Source: Adiantum capillus-veneris
Lineage: Eukaryota; Streptophyta; Polypodiopsida; Polypodiales; Pteridaceae
Direction: 5' to 3'
Length of the DNA: 64,000 bases
Assembly: GCA_014529385.2 (NCBI GenBank)
Contig: CM043944.1
Coordinates: forward strand, 94,136,476 to 94,200,475
In this document: positions 22,542 to 33,012 of the stretch, one piece after another
How the letters are laid out: each line of letters starts with the position of its first letter
Numbering within the stretch: the first letter of the stretch is position 1
Program-made: the position numbers and the translations under genes
Notes under the pieces: model-generated
What the model saw: the letters and a program-made list of their open reading frames with translations, nothing else
Database searches by the model: none
What the model was told of the DNA's origin: nothing

Positions 22542-24621
22542 CTAGAAAATCTTCTTGCGGGGGGGATTTGTGGACCTCGACTCGAAAGCCAAGATCGATT
22601 CTTGGTGATTGATCGAATCTGCAACGAGGTAAGCTTCGCTAGAAAAAGCATCCACTAACACATCATCTTTGTGAACAATCACATCATCTTCATGAAATTC
22701 ATCATGCTTGTCTTTTTCATCCAAATCATCATGAAAATCATTATCATTCAAATCATCATGCTTCTCATACTCATGCAAGTCCTGTGTGTCATGCTGTGGA
22801 GAAAAAGAGATTGAGAGAATCTCCTTATCTCGAATCTTTTCAACCTTGTCCTGCATATTAGCAATGAGAGATGAAGAAGGAGAAGTATCCACTCCATGAA
22901 AGACAGTAGGAGAATCACTTTTGGCATTGAGAGTTATAGTGCTAGCCTCCCAATCAACGAGAGGGTTCAGTTCACAAAACCATTTCATGCGTAGAATCAT
23001 ATCACATCCTGAGAGAGGAGAAACAACAAATCTTCTAGTGAAGGCAGTCTGTTGAATTGCAAACAACACATCAAGGCACTCCTTCGTGATGAGAGTGTCC
23101 ATACCAGGACGAAAGCCAGAGACCTCGATAGAAGATCTCGGACTAACTTCGAGGCGGGCTCTCTCAACAAGAGAGGGGCTGATTACATCATGCATACTAC
23201 TTGGGTCAAACAATATGACAAAACGGTGCCCCGACGTACGACCATAACATTTAATGAGAGAATCATCAATGGGAGGGTCCTGAGAAACTTTGGGCATACC
23301 CGTGTTATCATTCATTGCATTGACAGATGTAGTGGGTGCTGTGGGTTCTTTAGATTCATTCGATTCAAGCTTAGGACATGTTTTTATGTGACCCTTAATG
23401 TGACAATGAAAACAACGACCTTCCTTAGAATAAGTGCTTTGTTCCTCAGAAGTGATGTAACCTCCTACAATTCCTTGTGCTACCTTTTCATCTAGAGTAA
23501 GCTTAGGTTTAGCAATTGTGTTAGCCTTATCCTTAGATTCATTGGAAGAATTCTTTGATGAGATACTGTTGGTAGATTGGTTAGAAGAGTTATCATTCTT
23601 ACCATTCTTACCGTTCTGAGGAGTACTTGTGGAAGTCTTGTTCTCCTTAGGCTTTTCCTTGTTGTGCTTCATCTCCTGTGCGAGAGCAATCGCTACCGCC
23701 TTGTTGAGATCGATTGGATCGAGTACCTCGACATCGTACTTGATATACTCGTCCAATCCAAAAAGAAAAGCCTCTTTTCGCTCTTCATCCGACATGCTAA
23801 TTGGGTACCTAGCTGCAAAACACGATTAGAAAAAGACATGACCGGCATACCATTTTGCTTGAGAGCGCGCCAATCGTCCTTCAATCGTGCAAGGTACCGA
23901 GGTGGCATAAACCGCGCCTTGAGCTTGTCTTGGAAATCAACCCAACTAAAAGAGGGGCGTGAAATCGTCGACTGCCTCTAGGGTGCGCGGCTAGCTGTGC
24001 CTCTTGCCATGCGTGGTACCAATTAATGGCATCACCGGCAAGGTACATAGTTGTCGTCAAAACTTTGCTATTGCTCGTCTTCTTAGTTGTCGCAAAATAA
24101 GCATTAAATTGATGCAACCAAGAATGAATAACAGTAGCATCCATCTTACTGTCATACTTACTGAAAATCAACTTTTCTGCGACTGGATTGTGTGAATCCG
24201 CATCGTGGCTTGCGCCACTTGACGAACTCCCACGATCTTTGGGTGGTTCGGTCTTCGAGGCTAGGACACGATAAATAAATTCTTGATTACGAATCTCCCT
24301 TTGAGCTTCTGGCTCAGCGTCCCTTTCTGCTTTGCGTTCTATTCGTTCAGCGCACTCGCGTTCGAGAGCAAGTCGATTTTCTTCTTGTTGTGCGGCCAAT
24401 CTTGCTTTTCTTTCGTCGCGCTCGCGTTCTAAAGTAAGGCGTTTGTCTTCCTGTTTATCCATCGTGGCCATCATCTGCTTCATCATTGCCTCCATAGGGT
24501 CTGGCGTATATGGCGAAGGGGGAGGGTTGGAAAAATCTCCTGGTGGGGAAAATCCTTTGTCGCCTCTCTCATGCTCAGTACCTGAATGCGAAGTATCCAT
24601 GCCGCTTCGGGTGACGACCAT
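22542..24621 (-). pseudogene. Element B gag and protease-like region, frameshifted
   Basis: Start Met 24621 (MVVTRSGMDTSHSG). A Glu/Arg-rich coiled coil (about residues 55-115) is followed by the gag fold (SWLHQFNAYFATT, DAINWYHAWQEAQ). The frame breaks near 23940 and resumes through PPRYLARLKDDWRALKQ and, in 22542-23795, ERKEAFLFGLDEYIKYDV. The zinc knuckle CFHCHIKGHIKTC lacks one residue of the CCHC spacing. A protease-like segment reads FDPSSMHDVIS, where A and C have DPGST, so the active-site Gly is lost. The end is a run of Asp/His/Glu repeats (22650-22800). The 417-aa open stretch shows that decay is only moderate. Confidence 0.82.
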
Positions 24622-24655
24622 GCACTATGATCTTGGAGTCTTAAGCTCGCGAGGA

Positions 24656-24745
24656 ACTTGGGTTCTTGAGGTCCTTGATTCGTGAGAATCTTGGGTTCTT
24701 GAGGTTCTTGAGGGTCTTGGGTTCATGGGGTTCTTGAGGTTTTCT
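24656..24745. repeat. Short tandem repeats in element B leader
   Basis: CTTGGGTTCTTGAGGT-like words of about 16 bp recur four to five times between PBS and gag start. They probably arose by slippage. Confidence 0.6.
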
Positions 24746-25080
24746 TTCGCTTGTAAATCGCGTTGGAGAAGGATCTTCTCTTCACCCGAGTTCTACCCTT
24801 TTCTGCGGGCGCACCCCTTGGCGGCCTTGCGCTCACACCAAGGTTGCTTTTTCCCACCTCACGTCGATTGGCCGGCCGCTAAGTGCACGGTCCGCTCTCA
24901 ATGAGTGAAAAGAGACACAAGGGGAGGCTGGACAAGCCTTTCTTTCTTGGGATTCCTGTCACTCTTCAACAAAACACGATTAGGAATCGCCACGCCCAAG
25001 TAAACTTGGGTTCGTGCGATCGCAACAAGCAAAAAAAATTCTTGTGGTTCTTTCCTTGAGTAATGCAGAACACTTCCAAA

Positions 25081-25092
25081 GCTCTGATACCA
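25081..25092 (-). promoter_or_regulatory. Element B primer-binding site (tRNA-iMet type)
   Basis: GCTCTGATACCA on the plus strand, one base from the LTR start at 25094. Confidence 0.9.
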
Positions 25093-25093
25093 A

Positions 25094-26251
25094 TGTTAGG
25101 TGCAACGGAATGAATGTTGTATTTTCTCATGATTAGTGATCTTTATTGCTCAAGGTTCCTTTTAGTTCTTAGGGAAAGAGAGAGCTTTCCGTCTTGTAGA
25201 GTGCTGTGGTCACGAACAAAGTGAGTGGATATTGTGCGTGCAAATGAATGAGATTGAGAGAAGGAGAGAGAAGAGATACGACACCGAGAGGTTTGTAAAA
25301 CCCTCCTCCGAAGGCCCCACTCTCGTCGGCGAGAGTGGTCTAACTTGATTGCACAAAGGTGTACAATGCGAATGCAATGGACTGATGCAATGGGACTATG
25401 CTGATGACGACGACGGTGATGACGACGGCGACTTGATGGCTGAAATCTGAGATCCTTTATCTGCTGATTTTAGGGACTGTTTGGTGGCTGAAATTCTCTG
25501 TTTTTGGCTGCGTTTTTATGGCTGAAAATGGGGGAGCATCTGCAACCTTCTTGGGGGGCTGATCTGCTAAGGAGTCTAGGCTGAAAACTGCGTTTTGTCA
25601 CTGCTGAAATCTGCAGATCCCTAGCGTTAGTAGATGGGGCTGAAAACGCTGGAGAAGCTGAAGGTTTTGCTGGCGTTTTTGCATCAAAAACGCTGGCTGA
25701 AAGTGGGGTGTCTTGGCGATGAAAACGCTGGGCTGAATGCTTGTAGGAAGTCGCTAGGCAATACAGATCGACGGCGAGGCTGAATGCTGTGGAGAAAATG
25801 CCAAGGGAGGGATGTAGATGGCGAGGGTCTACTGCGAGGGGGGTTCTGCTGAGAAGTTGCCTGTTGAGCGGGAAGCTGCTGCCGCCTCTTCTGCCAGAAA
25901 GTGCTAACTTGGGTTTGCTTATATATCAACTTAGCAAAATTGCCCTACCTACTTTTGTTGGAAAGTCACTTAAAAATAATAAGTGAAAATAACCAATAAA
26001 TAGGAAAATAGGCTAAATGCACTGGAAAATTCCCCTAACTGATGCTAATGGATTCTGATGGGAATTCCGATGATCATGCTGTGTGCAACCGGAGGATATG
26101 CATCTATGCTAAGTGACTAGGCATGCACGGTCTACGAATAGACTCACAAAAGTGCCAGATCACTGCTAATCTAGACTTGACTGGACTGACTGAACCCTAC
26201 TGTGGTGTAGCTTGTCCACGGACACATGGGGTTGGGATGTGTCACGTGACA
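25094..26251 (-). repeat. Element B 5' LTR (right), intact
   Basis: 1158 bp, TGTTAGGTGC ... CACGTGACA. Because it is whole, it gives the empty-site sequence for both A (near 25396) and C (near 26120). Confidence 0.95.
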
Positions 26252-26299
26252 CAAAAACCATGAAGTCGTAGGGGATGAAACTCTTAACACCCTCTCTCA

Positions 26300-26407
26300 A
26301 CACCTGTTGTTGAAAGAACACATAGAAGCTGAAGGTGTGATGACAAAAATGATATGAGGAATACCCTTCGTGAAGATGTCTGTTGCATTGTCCATTGTAG
26401 GATAGTT
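26300..26407 (-). pseudogene. Copia pol C-terminus remnant
   Basis: The minus strand reads MDNATDIFTKGIPHIIF, the conserved end of copia RNase H (ADIFTK pattern, compare DLLTKSLP in element D). Only about 35 codons are recognisable. Element B later inserted beside it. Confidence 0.6.
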
Positions 26408-27875
26408 CTCTTATGAAAGATCACCTGCCAAAACCCGCTCTCAAACATAGGTGTACAAAACGTTTATATGCTTGGCCTGAGCAGTTTCAAGGCATGATAT
26501 GTGAAAGGTATGTGTGCTGGGCAAGCTAGGCGAGCATGTAACGTTAAACTGCATAAGGCATGATATGTGAAAGGTATGCGTGCTGGGCATACTAGGCGAT
26601 CATGTATTGAATGGCGGATGATAAAATCGTGCTAACGTTGGATGGAAAGGGCTGATGTGGCAGGTCGAATGTATGGCTGCTGTTGACATGGCTGTTTTTG
26701 ACGCATGTTGACCTTTTGGGGCTACAATTGCTTTTAAGTCATTCTTGAGCACTTTGTTTATAGGGGATGATTTTTTGAGTGGCCAAAGGGCCTAACAAAT
26801 TCAGGGCTAGTGCTAGATGTAAACTCAAATTGAGTGCATGGTTGCACATAAAAATTGTATTGAACAGTTATAACTCTTGAGGTTAGCACCCCACCCCCAT
26901 GTGTAAGTAGTCCAACATTTTTGACGTGCATTCTAAGATACAAAGTGATCATTCTTCTTGGTGTTTTGCCCTTAGTAACTTATCTGCATTTAACGATTTT
27001 TCTTATCAAACTTCACTTGACATTCTATCATGGTAGCCACGGAGTTTTGAAATGGTTTTCAAAGGTTCTGGTCCATGTCTGAAAGGCCATCCAAAAGGTT
27101 TTGTAGAAAAGAAATTTGCGATATTTATATGGACACTAAACAATTATGCACATAGCTCAACATGTCAAAGTTAGACATGAATTAGGTGTACTTTGTGCTG
27201 GAGGACGAATGGATTGTTTGAAACTTGAAGCTTCAAATATGATAGATAGAAATCACTCAAGTGAACATTTTGGTTTTCAAAGAGAAGCACATTTCAAAGT
27301 TGTTTCCCCAAAGACAGCGTTTCTTGGAAACCATGCATTCTGTACAAAATTCAAATCTTTTCACTAGTAGATAGACATGTTGGGATTGACTTGTTGACGA
27401 ATTATTAAATGTTCCTCCCAGTGGGGTCATTGTTTATGGGAGTCACATATGCTTGGGTGATACTCAATGCATAGTTTAGTTTTTCAATTTGTTTTGGACT
27501 TTAAGAAATGTACTTACAATCATTGCTCTATAGTCATGCAACGAAAAAGTGTTCAAATGCACTTACAATCACTGCTGTATAGTCGTACAATTGAAAAGTA
27601 TGAACTTGTGCCATCATCTTCTAGAGTACTCAAGCTACTTACCTCATAGCAAATGGACTTTTTGCACCAGCATCATACAGAGTGCTCATACCTCATATCA
27701 TTGTCTTTTAAGTTATGTTTAAAAAGATCCTACATTGGCATTTATGTGCTCCATGCTGGTCTGTAAAAAGCATTTCTTTTTGGACTCCTTTTTTCTATGC
27801 ATGGTATGTAGCACATAAAAATACATTGTGTCTCTCAGGTGTTTCAGAACTCAAGCTTTTTATTAGAAATTTTCT
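26408..27875. other. Region upstream of the coiled-coil gene
   Basis: No coding sequence recognised. It contains a two-copy tandem repeat (26489-26608) and should include the promoter and 5' UTR of the gene that starts at 27876. Short AG-ending tracts near 27837-27869 could be acceptors of a 5'-UTR intron, which I cannot prove. Confidence 0.5.
26489..26608. repeat. Two-copy tandem repeat, 66-bp period
   Basis: AAGGCATGATATGTGAAAGG begins both units (26489 and 26555). The units share about 50 bp with few mismatches. Confidence 0.8.
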
Positions 27876-28750
27876 ATGGAGGGTGGCAGCAATGATGACA
27901 AAGAGGTAGAGGCATTACGAGCTCAAGTTGAGCAATTAGAGAGGCTTTGGCAAAAAGATGCGCTGAGGAGCCTGGCTAGAGAGACGTTGCTAAAGTCTGA
28001 GTTATTGGAGTTGAAGGCATCTCTTTCGGCTGCTGAGAGCAATGGAAAAAGTGAGCTGGATCTTCTTAGGCGTAGAGTCAAAACAGCAGACACCCTTCTT
28101 TCTTATCTTAAATCTAAAGCAAGGATTATGGCTATTCCTAGGTTTGCCCATACCTCTTGTGGGATAAGGAGGCAAGAAGATGTGGGACTTGTGGACAAGA
28201 GGGGAGTGCCTATGTCACAGTGGAAGAACAATATGAAGCCTGCGTTCCTTGAGCAACAAACCCTTGACTCTGAGGCTCAACTAGGTTCTAAAGTCTTTGA
28301 GCAGAATTCCCAGGATCTGGGTGAAGGGGAATACATTGAACGTATTGCAAGGGCTGTCATGCAGGTGACAGATGTGATGGAGGTCTTATTAAAGCGGGCT
28401 ATCCTGGCAGAATCAGACATGGATGCAGAAAGAGAGAAGACAAAAGCAAGTCAAGATGAGGTGAAGCAGAAGACTCTCCAGCTGGAGGGCATGTGGAATA
28501 GAGTTCAAGAAATGGAAAAGGTTGCTATTGGCACTAGTGGGGTTTTGAAAGAGATGCAGTCAAAGCTGGAGGACATGGAACAAGAAACATGTAGGCAACG
28601 GCAACGTGCTGCTGAGAACGAGCAGGAGCTCTCTAAAGTGAGAAATGACTTTGGAGTTCTTAGATCCAGGATTGAGGGCCTGGTCACCTCAAGAGAGACA
28701 ATAATGACACTTGAAAAGCGCGTTCAAGAGATGGAGGGCATTTCTGAAAG
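27876..28750 (+). CDS. Coiled-coil protein, exon 1 (residues 1-292, last codon split)
   Basis: Open frame from ATG 27876 (MEGGSNDDKEVEALRAQVEQLE). The coding part of exon 1 ends at 28750, where GAAAG|GTACTA gives a GT donor. The codon AG|G is completed by the exon at 38178. Heptad-like coiled coil is predicted by eye at residues 8-70 and about 165-290. A conserved-looking segment (EYIERIARAVMQVTDVMEVLLKRA) separates them. The protein resembles, from memory only, a plant family of coiled-coil proteins of unknown function that end in a similar C-terminal helix; I assign no function. The longer frame to 28886, with a hydrophobic end, is intron read-through. It is the only sequence here with clean coding texture outside transposons. 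Confidence 0.8.
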
Positions 28751-29269
28751 GTACTACCTAAATCAATATTCAAATATTGCTCTGTCTGAGCAATGGTTCA
28801 AGAACCCAAGTAATCAAGATAATGAAAATAAGACGTTATCTTTCCTTGCTTGTATGGTTTTTCTGGCTGTTATTGGCTCTTGTTGAGGAATCTGAAAACA
28901 CCATCCATTCTACAGCTCATTTTCAAGGTCGTAATATGTTATGCTGAAGACACAATGCCTTAGCTTGATCATTGTGAGTAGATTTTGTAAGCCAACTTTC
29001 ATAGCAACACTGGGATAGGTATATGAGTACTAACCACTGTATGCACAAACTTCAATTATCTTTTAAGGCGAGCTTATGGGATCGAATGTACATATCTTTT
29101 TTTGAGGTGCAATTCACAGAGCTTCTATTCAAAATTCAATTTGTAGATCTTTTGTAAGGTTCAATGCTCACACTCCTCAATGGGGTATATCAATGCCTTG
29201 TATAAGGAAACATGTACAGAGAGGGGAGACTCTTCCAAGACAGAAAAAAATCTAAATATATACTAAGGC

Positions 29270-30050
29270 TGCATCATAAATGGGAGGAGGGAAGACCAAA
29301 CAGGAGGCCTATATTACCAACAAAGATCATGCTCCACTGTGAAAGTTGGTCCTGGCTGCCACAAACTATGAAATCCTGATGCTGCCCTCTCTGCCCTATC
29401 TGGTTGCTGTCATATGGTCCTCTGAATTTATGAATCAATTCGAGCCAGAAGGCTCGAACGGCTGCAGGTGTCTTTGGCTGCCCCATTCTTACTTGGAAGC
29501 AACTAGCCCTCCAGATGAACCAGATACCAAGACTGCTGATCAGCTCTCATCGAGGGTTTCTCTCCTGAGTCTGTGTCCCTGTTGAAAGTCTTGCTTAGTA
29601 CTCTGATGAGGCCACCCCTCCTGAAGCCGAATAGGTCCGTAGCATAGCCAAGTGCTGGGCTATATATGGCTGACCAGGCTGCTACCCCCCAACTGTAGGT
29701 CTCCTTCTGTTGAAATGGAAACCAACATATGAGGAATTCTGAGCCAGACCTGTTGTGCCTGTGGGCAGTCCCACAAGCAACATTGCTGGGTCTCCACTGG
29801 ATGTCCACACCCCGAACGGACTTGCGAATGTCCTCCATAGTCAAGCCAAACTCCTGCCGCTGTCCTTTGCTGAGCAACCAGCCATTGGAACACAGAAACT
29901 GTGCGAAACTGATGACTGGCCAAAAGTCGCGTGCAAAAATTAGAGAGAGAGGGAGCCCTCTTAAAGGTATTGCTGTTGCCAATGCTCTGCTGCTGCTGGT
30001 ATGTTTGCCGATCAAGATCTGCCGATCCAGTCGTTCAGTATACTGAAAGA
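29270..30050 (-). pseudogene. LINE (non-LTR) ORF2 3' fragment with zinc-binding domain
   Basis: Two overlapping minus frames together read VFQWLVAQQ, then CGHPVETQQCCLWDCPQAQQVW, the signature of the zf-RVT domain that follows RT in plant LINEs (Cys pair, then LWDCPxAQxVW). Upstream, ERLDRQILIGKHTSSS, and downstream, FWLELIHKFRG, also fit LINE C-termini. At least one frameshift is present. There is no RT core, so this is a 5'-truncated copy, as is usual for LINEs. No poly(A) end or TSD could be assigned. Confidence 0.62.
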
Positions 30051-30171
30051 AAGGTACCCTAGCAGGGAGTGGGGTATTATATCATTATCCCTCTCAGGCA
30101 CTCCCAACGGCCCACAACCTTCATCACTCTCTAGTTGCCTCTTTAGGGGTGTAGTCTCTGATCCACTTTTG

Positions 30172-30344
30172 TGTTAGGTAAAGGCGGTGTGCCTCACCGT
30201 GCTTTGCCCACGTCCGCTGGCCAATGTACGGCCGCCCACATTTATCTCCTTATTCTTTATACATACAAAGAATAAGGAGCTCTCACTCACATTCTCAAAT
30301 TGTGCTCATGCAGTGAGATTTGGGAGCTCCACCTACATCCTGTG

Positions 30345-30397
<53 letters not shown>

Positions 30398-30424
30398 CAC
30401 ACGCACCGCATTCGCGCACTCACA
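30172..30424 (+). repeat. Element E 5' LTR
   Basis: TGTTAGGTAAAGG ... CGCACTCACA, with a long CT tract (30346-30394) close to its 3' end. It shares its start with the LTR of copia D. Confidence 0.88.
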
Positions 30425-30426
30425 AT

Positions 30427-30438
30427 TGGCATCAGAGC
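30427..30438 (+). promoter_or_regulatory. Element E primer-binding site
   Basis: TGGCATCAGAGC, one mismatch to the initiator-Met site, 2 bp after the LTR. Confidence 0.8.
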
Positions 30439-32063
30439 GTTGGCTTCACGACAGATGGAGTGCTATAGGGAAGTGAGCCTTCGGCTATGGTGAGCTCGCT
30501 TTCGGTGGAAGCTTAAGATCGGTGAGCAACCACTAGATCTGTGCTCACGGAAGCTTGAGGGACATTCCCAAGATTGAGAGAAGGGTGTATTGCAAGAGTG
30601 TTTTTTTTACAGCCATACTTGCAGAAAGAATATAGATTTTCATTTCCGCAGGTCATTTTTCGGGCTCCAAAACAGTGTTATTTGCATAACTTTTGCATAC
30701 GGAATGCGATTTATGCAAGGTTAGGGTGTAACATGGGGTTTTGGCACGCTCCGGACGCAATGGTGATGTCCATTCGGACTGATTTTGACCTCTGAAATTT
30801 CTGTAGCAGCAATTGTTTTTTGTGTGTCGAGGATTCTACACATGGTTTGCTCTCGGATGTGAGAGAGTCGTATTGGTTACAAGTTTTCTCACAGGTGGGA
30901 GGATATGATGTATGCCTTATGTGGGTTGATGCTCATGTAGAGTCATGTGATTGCAGTTTGAGCTCGGCAATGTATGCCTCGAGCATGTTTTTTGGCAGTC
31001 ACAGGTAGAGCAGGTATTTGTGTACTAGATTTATAGATGTTTGCAATGATGTATGCAAAGTGTGAAGATTGGTGCATGCATTTGGAGTGCGGTTTGATGC
31101 GCTTTGGTTGCTCATGGTTTTGAGCGTGCAGTCACATCGGTTACTGGTTTTGTAGTTGTTTTGCTGGCGAAACTCTGGCGAAAATTTCTCAGTAGTTTTA
31201 TGCACATTGTTGGTGCGATCGATATTGCGTTTGCTTGTAGCACTCAGGATTTGCGTGCAGTGTTTTCCCTTTTGGGTGGTGCATCGCGAGCGTGTTTCGC
31301 TCTACATTTTTGGTCTTGAGCTGTGAGTGCTCGGCCATTTGGAGCTTCCGGTTTTGACTCCTAGCTACAGGTTGAGTCTAGTACTCCCACATGTGTTGCC
31401 ATTTGTAGTTGAGGACATCTTCTGCAGTGTTTTGGCTTGCATACCAGTTTCGACACAGCAGGTGTCTTGAGCTTTTGCTTTGTGTATGCTTTTGTGGGAT
31501 AGAGGTTGTAGTTTACTTTGCCATAGTTTGTGATCGAGCTTAGCTTTCATATTGACAGGTTTTGTCAGCTTGGACACAGTTTGGTGTTCTTGTACCCACT
31601 CTCTCAGGAGTGAGGAGTTGTGTATACTACGGTTTTCTGGAACATTGTTCATTCATTGACACATTTTGACAGCAGTTTTTCACTCACATATGTATGTCAT
31701 TTGTAGTGCCATTGAGTGATACTCCGGCTAGAGCGGTTTGGCTCTATGTATGACTTTGTGAGGTGATTCCGGACGAGTACATTCCCGGATTGGCCATTTG
31801 GGCATTTGTTGTTGTCTCCATTACGATTTGCTGTTGAGTTTTGCTCCAGTTACAGAGGAGACTCTGCCAAAATTTTGCCAGATATGTATGCCTATTGTGG
31901 AGGCTAGTGAGCTTGATCGTTTGCTCACCTTCTTTGCTTGAGATAGGGGTTTGCTCTCGGGTGAGAGAGTCTTGTGATCTCGAGCATTGTTTACCATAGT
32001 TTTGGCATGGATATGGAGACGCTTCATAAAAGAAGCGGTGCTCATTCACGATTGCGATTGACA

Positions 32064-32912
32064 TGTTGGCACTGCGGCCACGATGGGCATATTAGGCGTC
32101 GTTGCTTCAAGGGTATGAGGTAGCGGAAGAGGCAGATGCATGGTGCTACTATGAGGACAGATGCTGGAGAGTATGCATGTGACGGGTATGTCACTTTTGA
32201 GTGTAGCTTGCCTTCAGACTACTTTTTGTCTTGGGATAGCACATTGTCTACGCGTTTTCTACTAGACGAGCATGTAGTTTTTCACGTGACGCCACGTCGT
32301 GATTTGTTTTGCTCTTTCTCTAGTGGGAAAGTTGGTTGTGTGCAGTTTGCTGATGGTTCAGCATATGACATAGAGGGTGCTGGAGATGTATGCATGTCTT
32401 TACCTAGCGGTGCATTGCTTACGCTACGAGATGTACGTTATGTACCAGGACTCAACCAGAGTCTCATTTCAGTGCGTCAGTTGTAGAGTAGTGGACATTG
32501 TGTATTGCTTGGAGAGTAGTCATTGCAGATGCATAGGGGATCACTGGTGATAGCAAGAGGTGCTAGGAGTGGTCTGGTATACCCTTTGCATATTTCTGAC
32601 ACACGAGGCGGTGTAGTCTCTGTGTATTTGCATCCATGTTTAGAGCGAGAGACGAGGCGCGTCTCTTTTGCATATGTGTTGCATGGAGAGCAGGTTGTGC
32701 ATTTGTCTTGTGGTGACGCTCACGTAGACAGTGGTATCTCTGGGGATGCACACCTTTGTCAGTCATCAGTTGAGCCAGAGATTGATGCATTGTTCTATGA
32801 TGCGTCTGATACGTTTGAGGACGACAATGTCTGCCCACATTTATCTCCTTATTCTTTATACATACAAAGAATATGGAGCTCTCACTTACATTCTCACACT
32901 GTGCTTATACAG
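32064..32912 (+). pseudogene. Element E gag end, protease-like region and pre-integrase region
   Basis: One frame with several stops. It starts with the CCHC knuckle CWHCGHDGHIRRRC (32064-32105). After a TAG it gives FLLDEHVVFHVTPRRDLF, GSAYDIEGAGDVCMSL and LRDVRYVPGLNQSLISVRQL, aligned with the protease region of copia D. Where D has LDSGASFHVTP this copy has LDEHVVFHVTP: the Asp remains but Ser-Gly is gone. Next comes LVYPLHISD, the pre-integrase start, and then the reading runs into the truncated LTR. Confidence 0.8.
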
Positions 32913-33007
32913 TGAGATTTCGAAGCTCCACCCACATCCTGTGTACACTCTCTCTCTCTCTCCCCTCTTCTCACTCTCCGCACACGCACCGCATTCGTGC
33001 ACTCACA
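32825..33007 (+). repeat. Element E 3' LTR, 5'-truncated
   Basis: GCCCACATTTATCTCC ... GCACTCACA matches 30231-30424. It has a shorter CT tract and lacks the first 60 bases of the U3 region. Confidence 0.88.
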
Positions 33008-33012
33008 TTTTG

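Larger units (their letters stand above)
943..26251 (-). mobile_element. Element B: Ty3/gypsy-type LTR retrotransposon lacking recognisable RT and integrase, with two elements inserted in its left LTR
   Basis: The left (3') LTR is broken into three pieces (943-1251, 13169-13898, 21604-21734). The right (5') LTR is whole (25094-26251, 1158 bp). The pieces add to 1160 bp once the duplicated target bases are removed. TSD CAAAA lies at 938-942 and 26252-26256. The primer-binding-site complement is at 25081-25092, and a polypurine tract (TCCCCTCC on the plus strand) starts at 21735. The internal region is only about 3.36 kb. It encodes gag, a protease-like segment and a tail ORF, with no RT, RNase H or integrase that I can recognise. 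B is therefore probably non-autonomous. It is the oldest layer of the stack, because A and C sit inside its LTR. Confidence 0.93.
30172..33007 (+). mobile_element. Element E: internally deleted Ty1/copia retrotransposon
   Basis: TSD TTTTG lies at 30167-30171 and 33008-33012. The 5' LTR is complete (30172-30424). The 3' LTR lacks its first 60 or so bases and starts near 32825. Between them are a PBS, about 1.6 kb without recognisable coding, a gag zinc knuckle, a protease-like region and then the broken LTR. Integrase, RT, RNase H and the polypurine tract are missing. It lies in sense orientation in the host intron. Confidence 0.88.

Noticed and set aside
28751-28886. Hydrophobic C-terminus suggesting a membrane anchor on the coiled-coil protein
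   Set aside because: A GT donor at 28751 in the right phase and a coiled-coil continuation at 38178 make this intron read-through.
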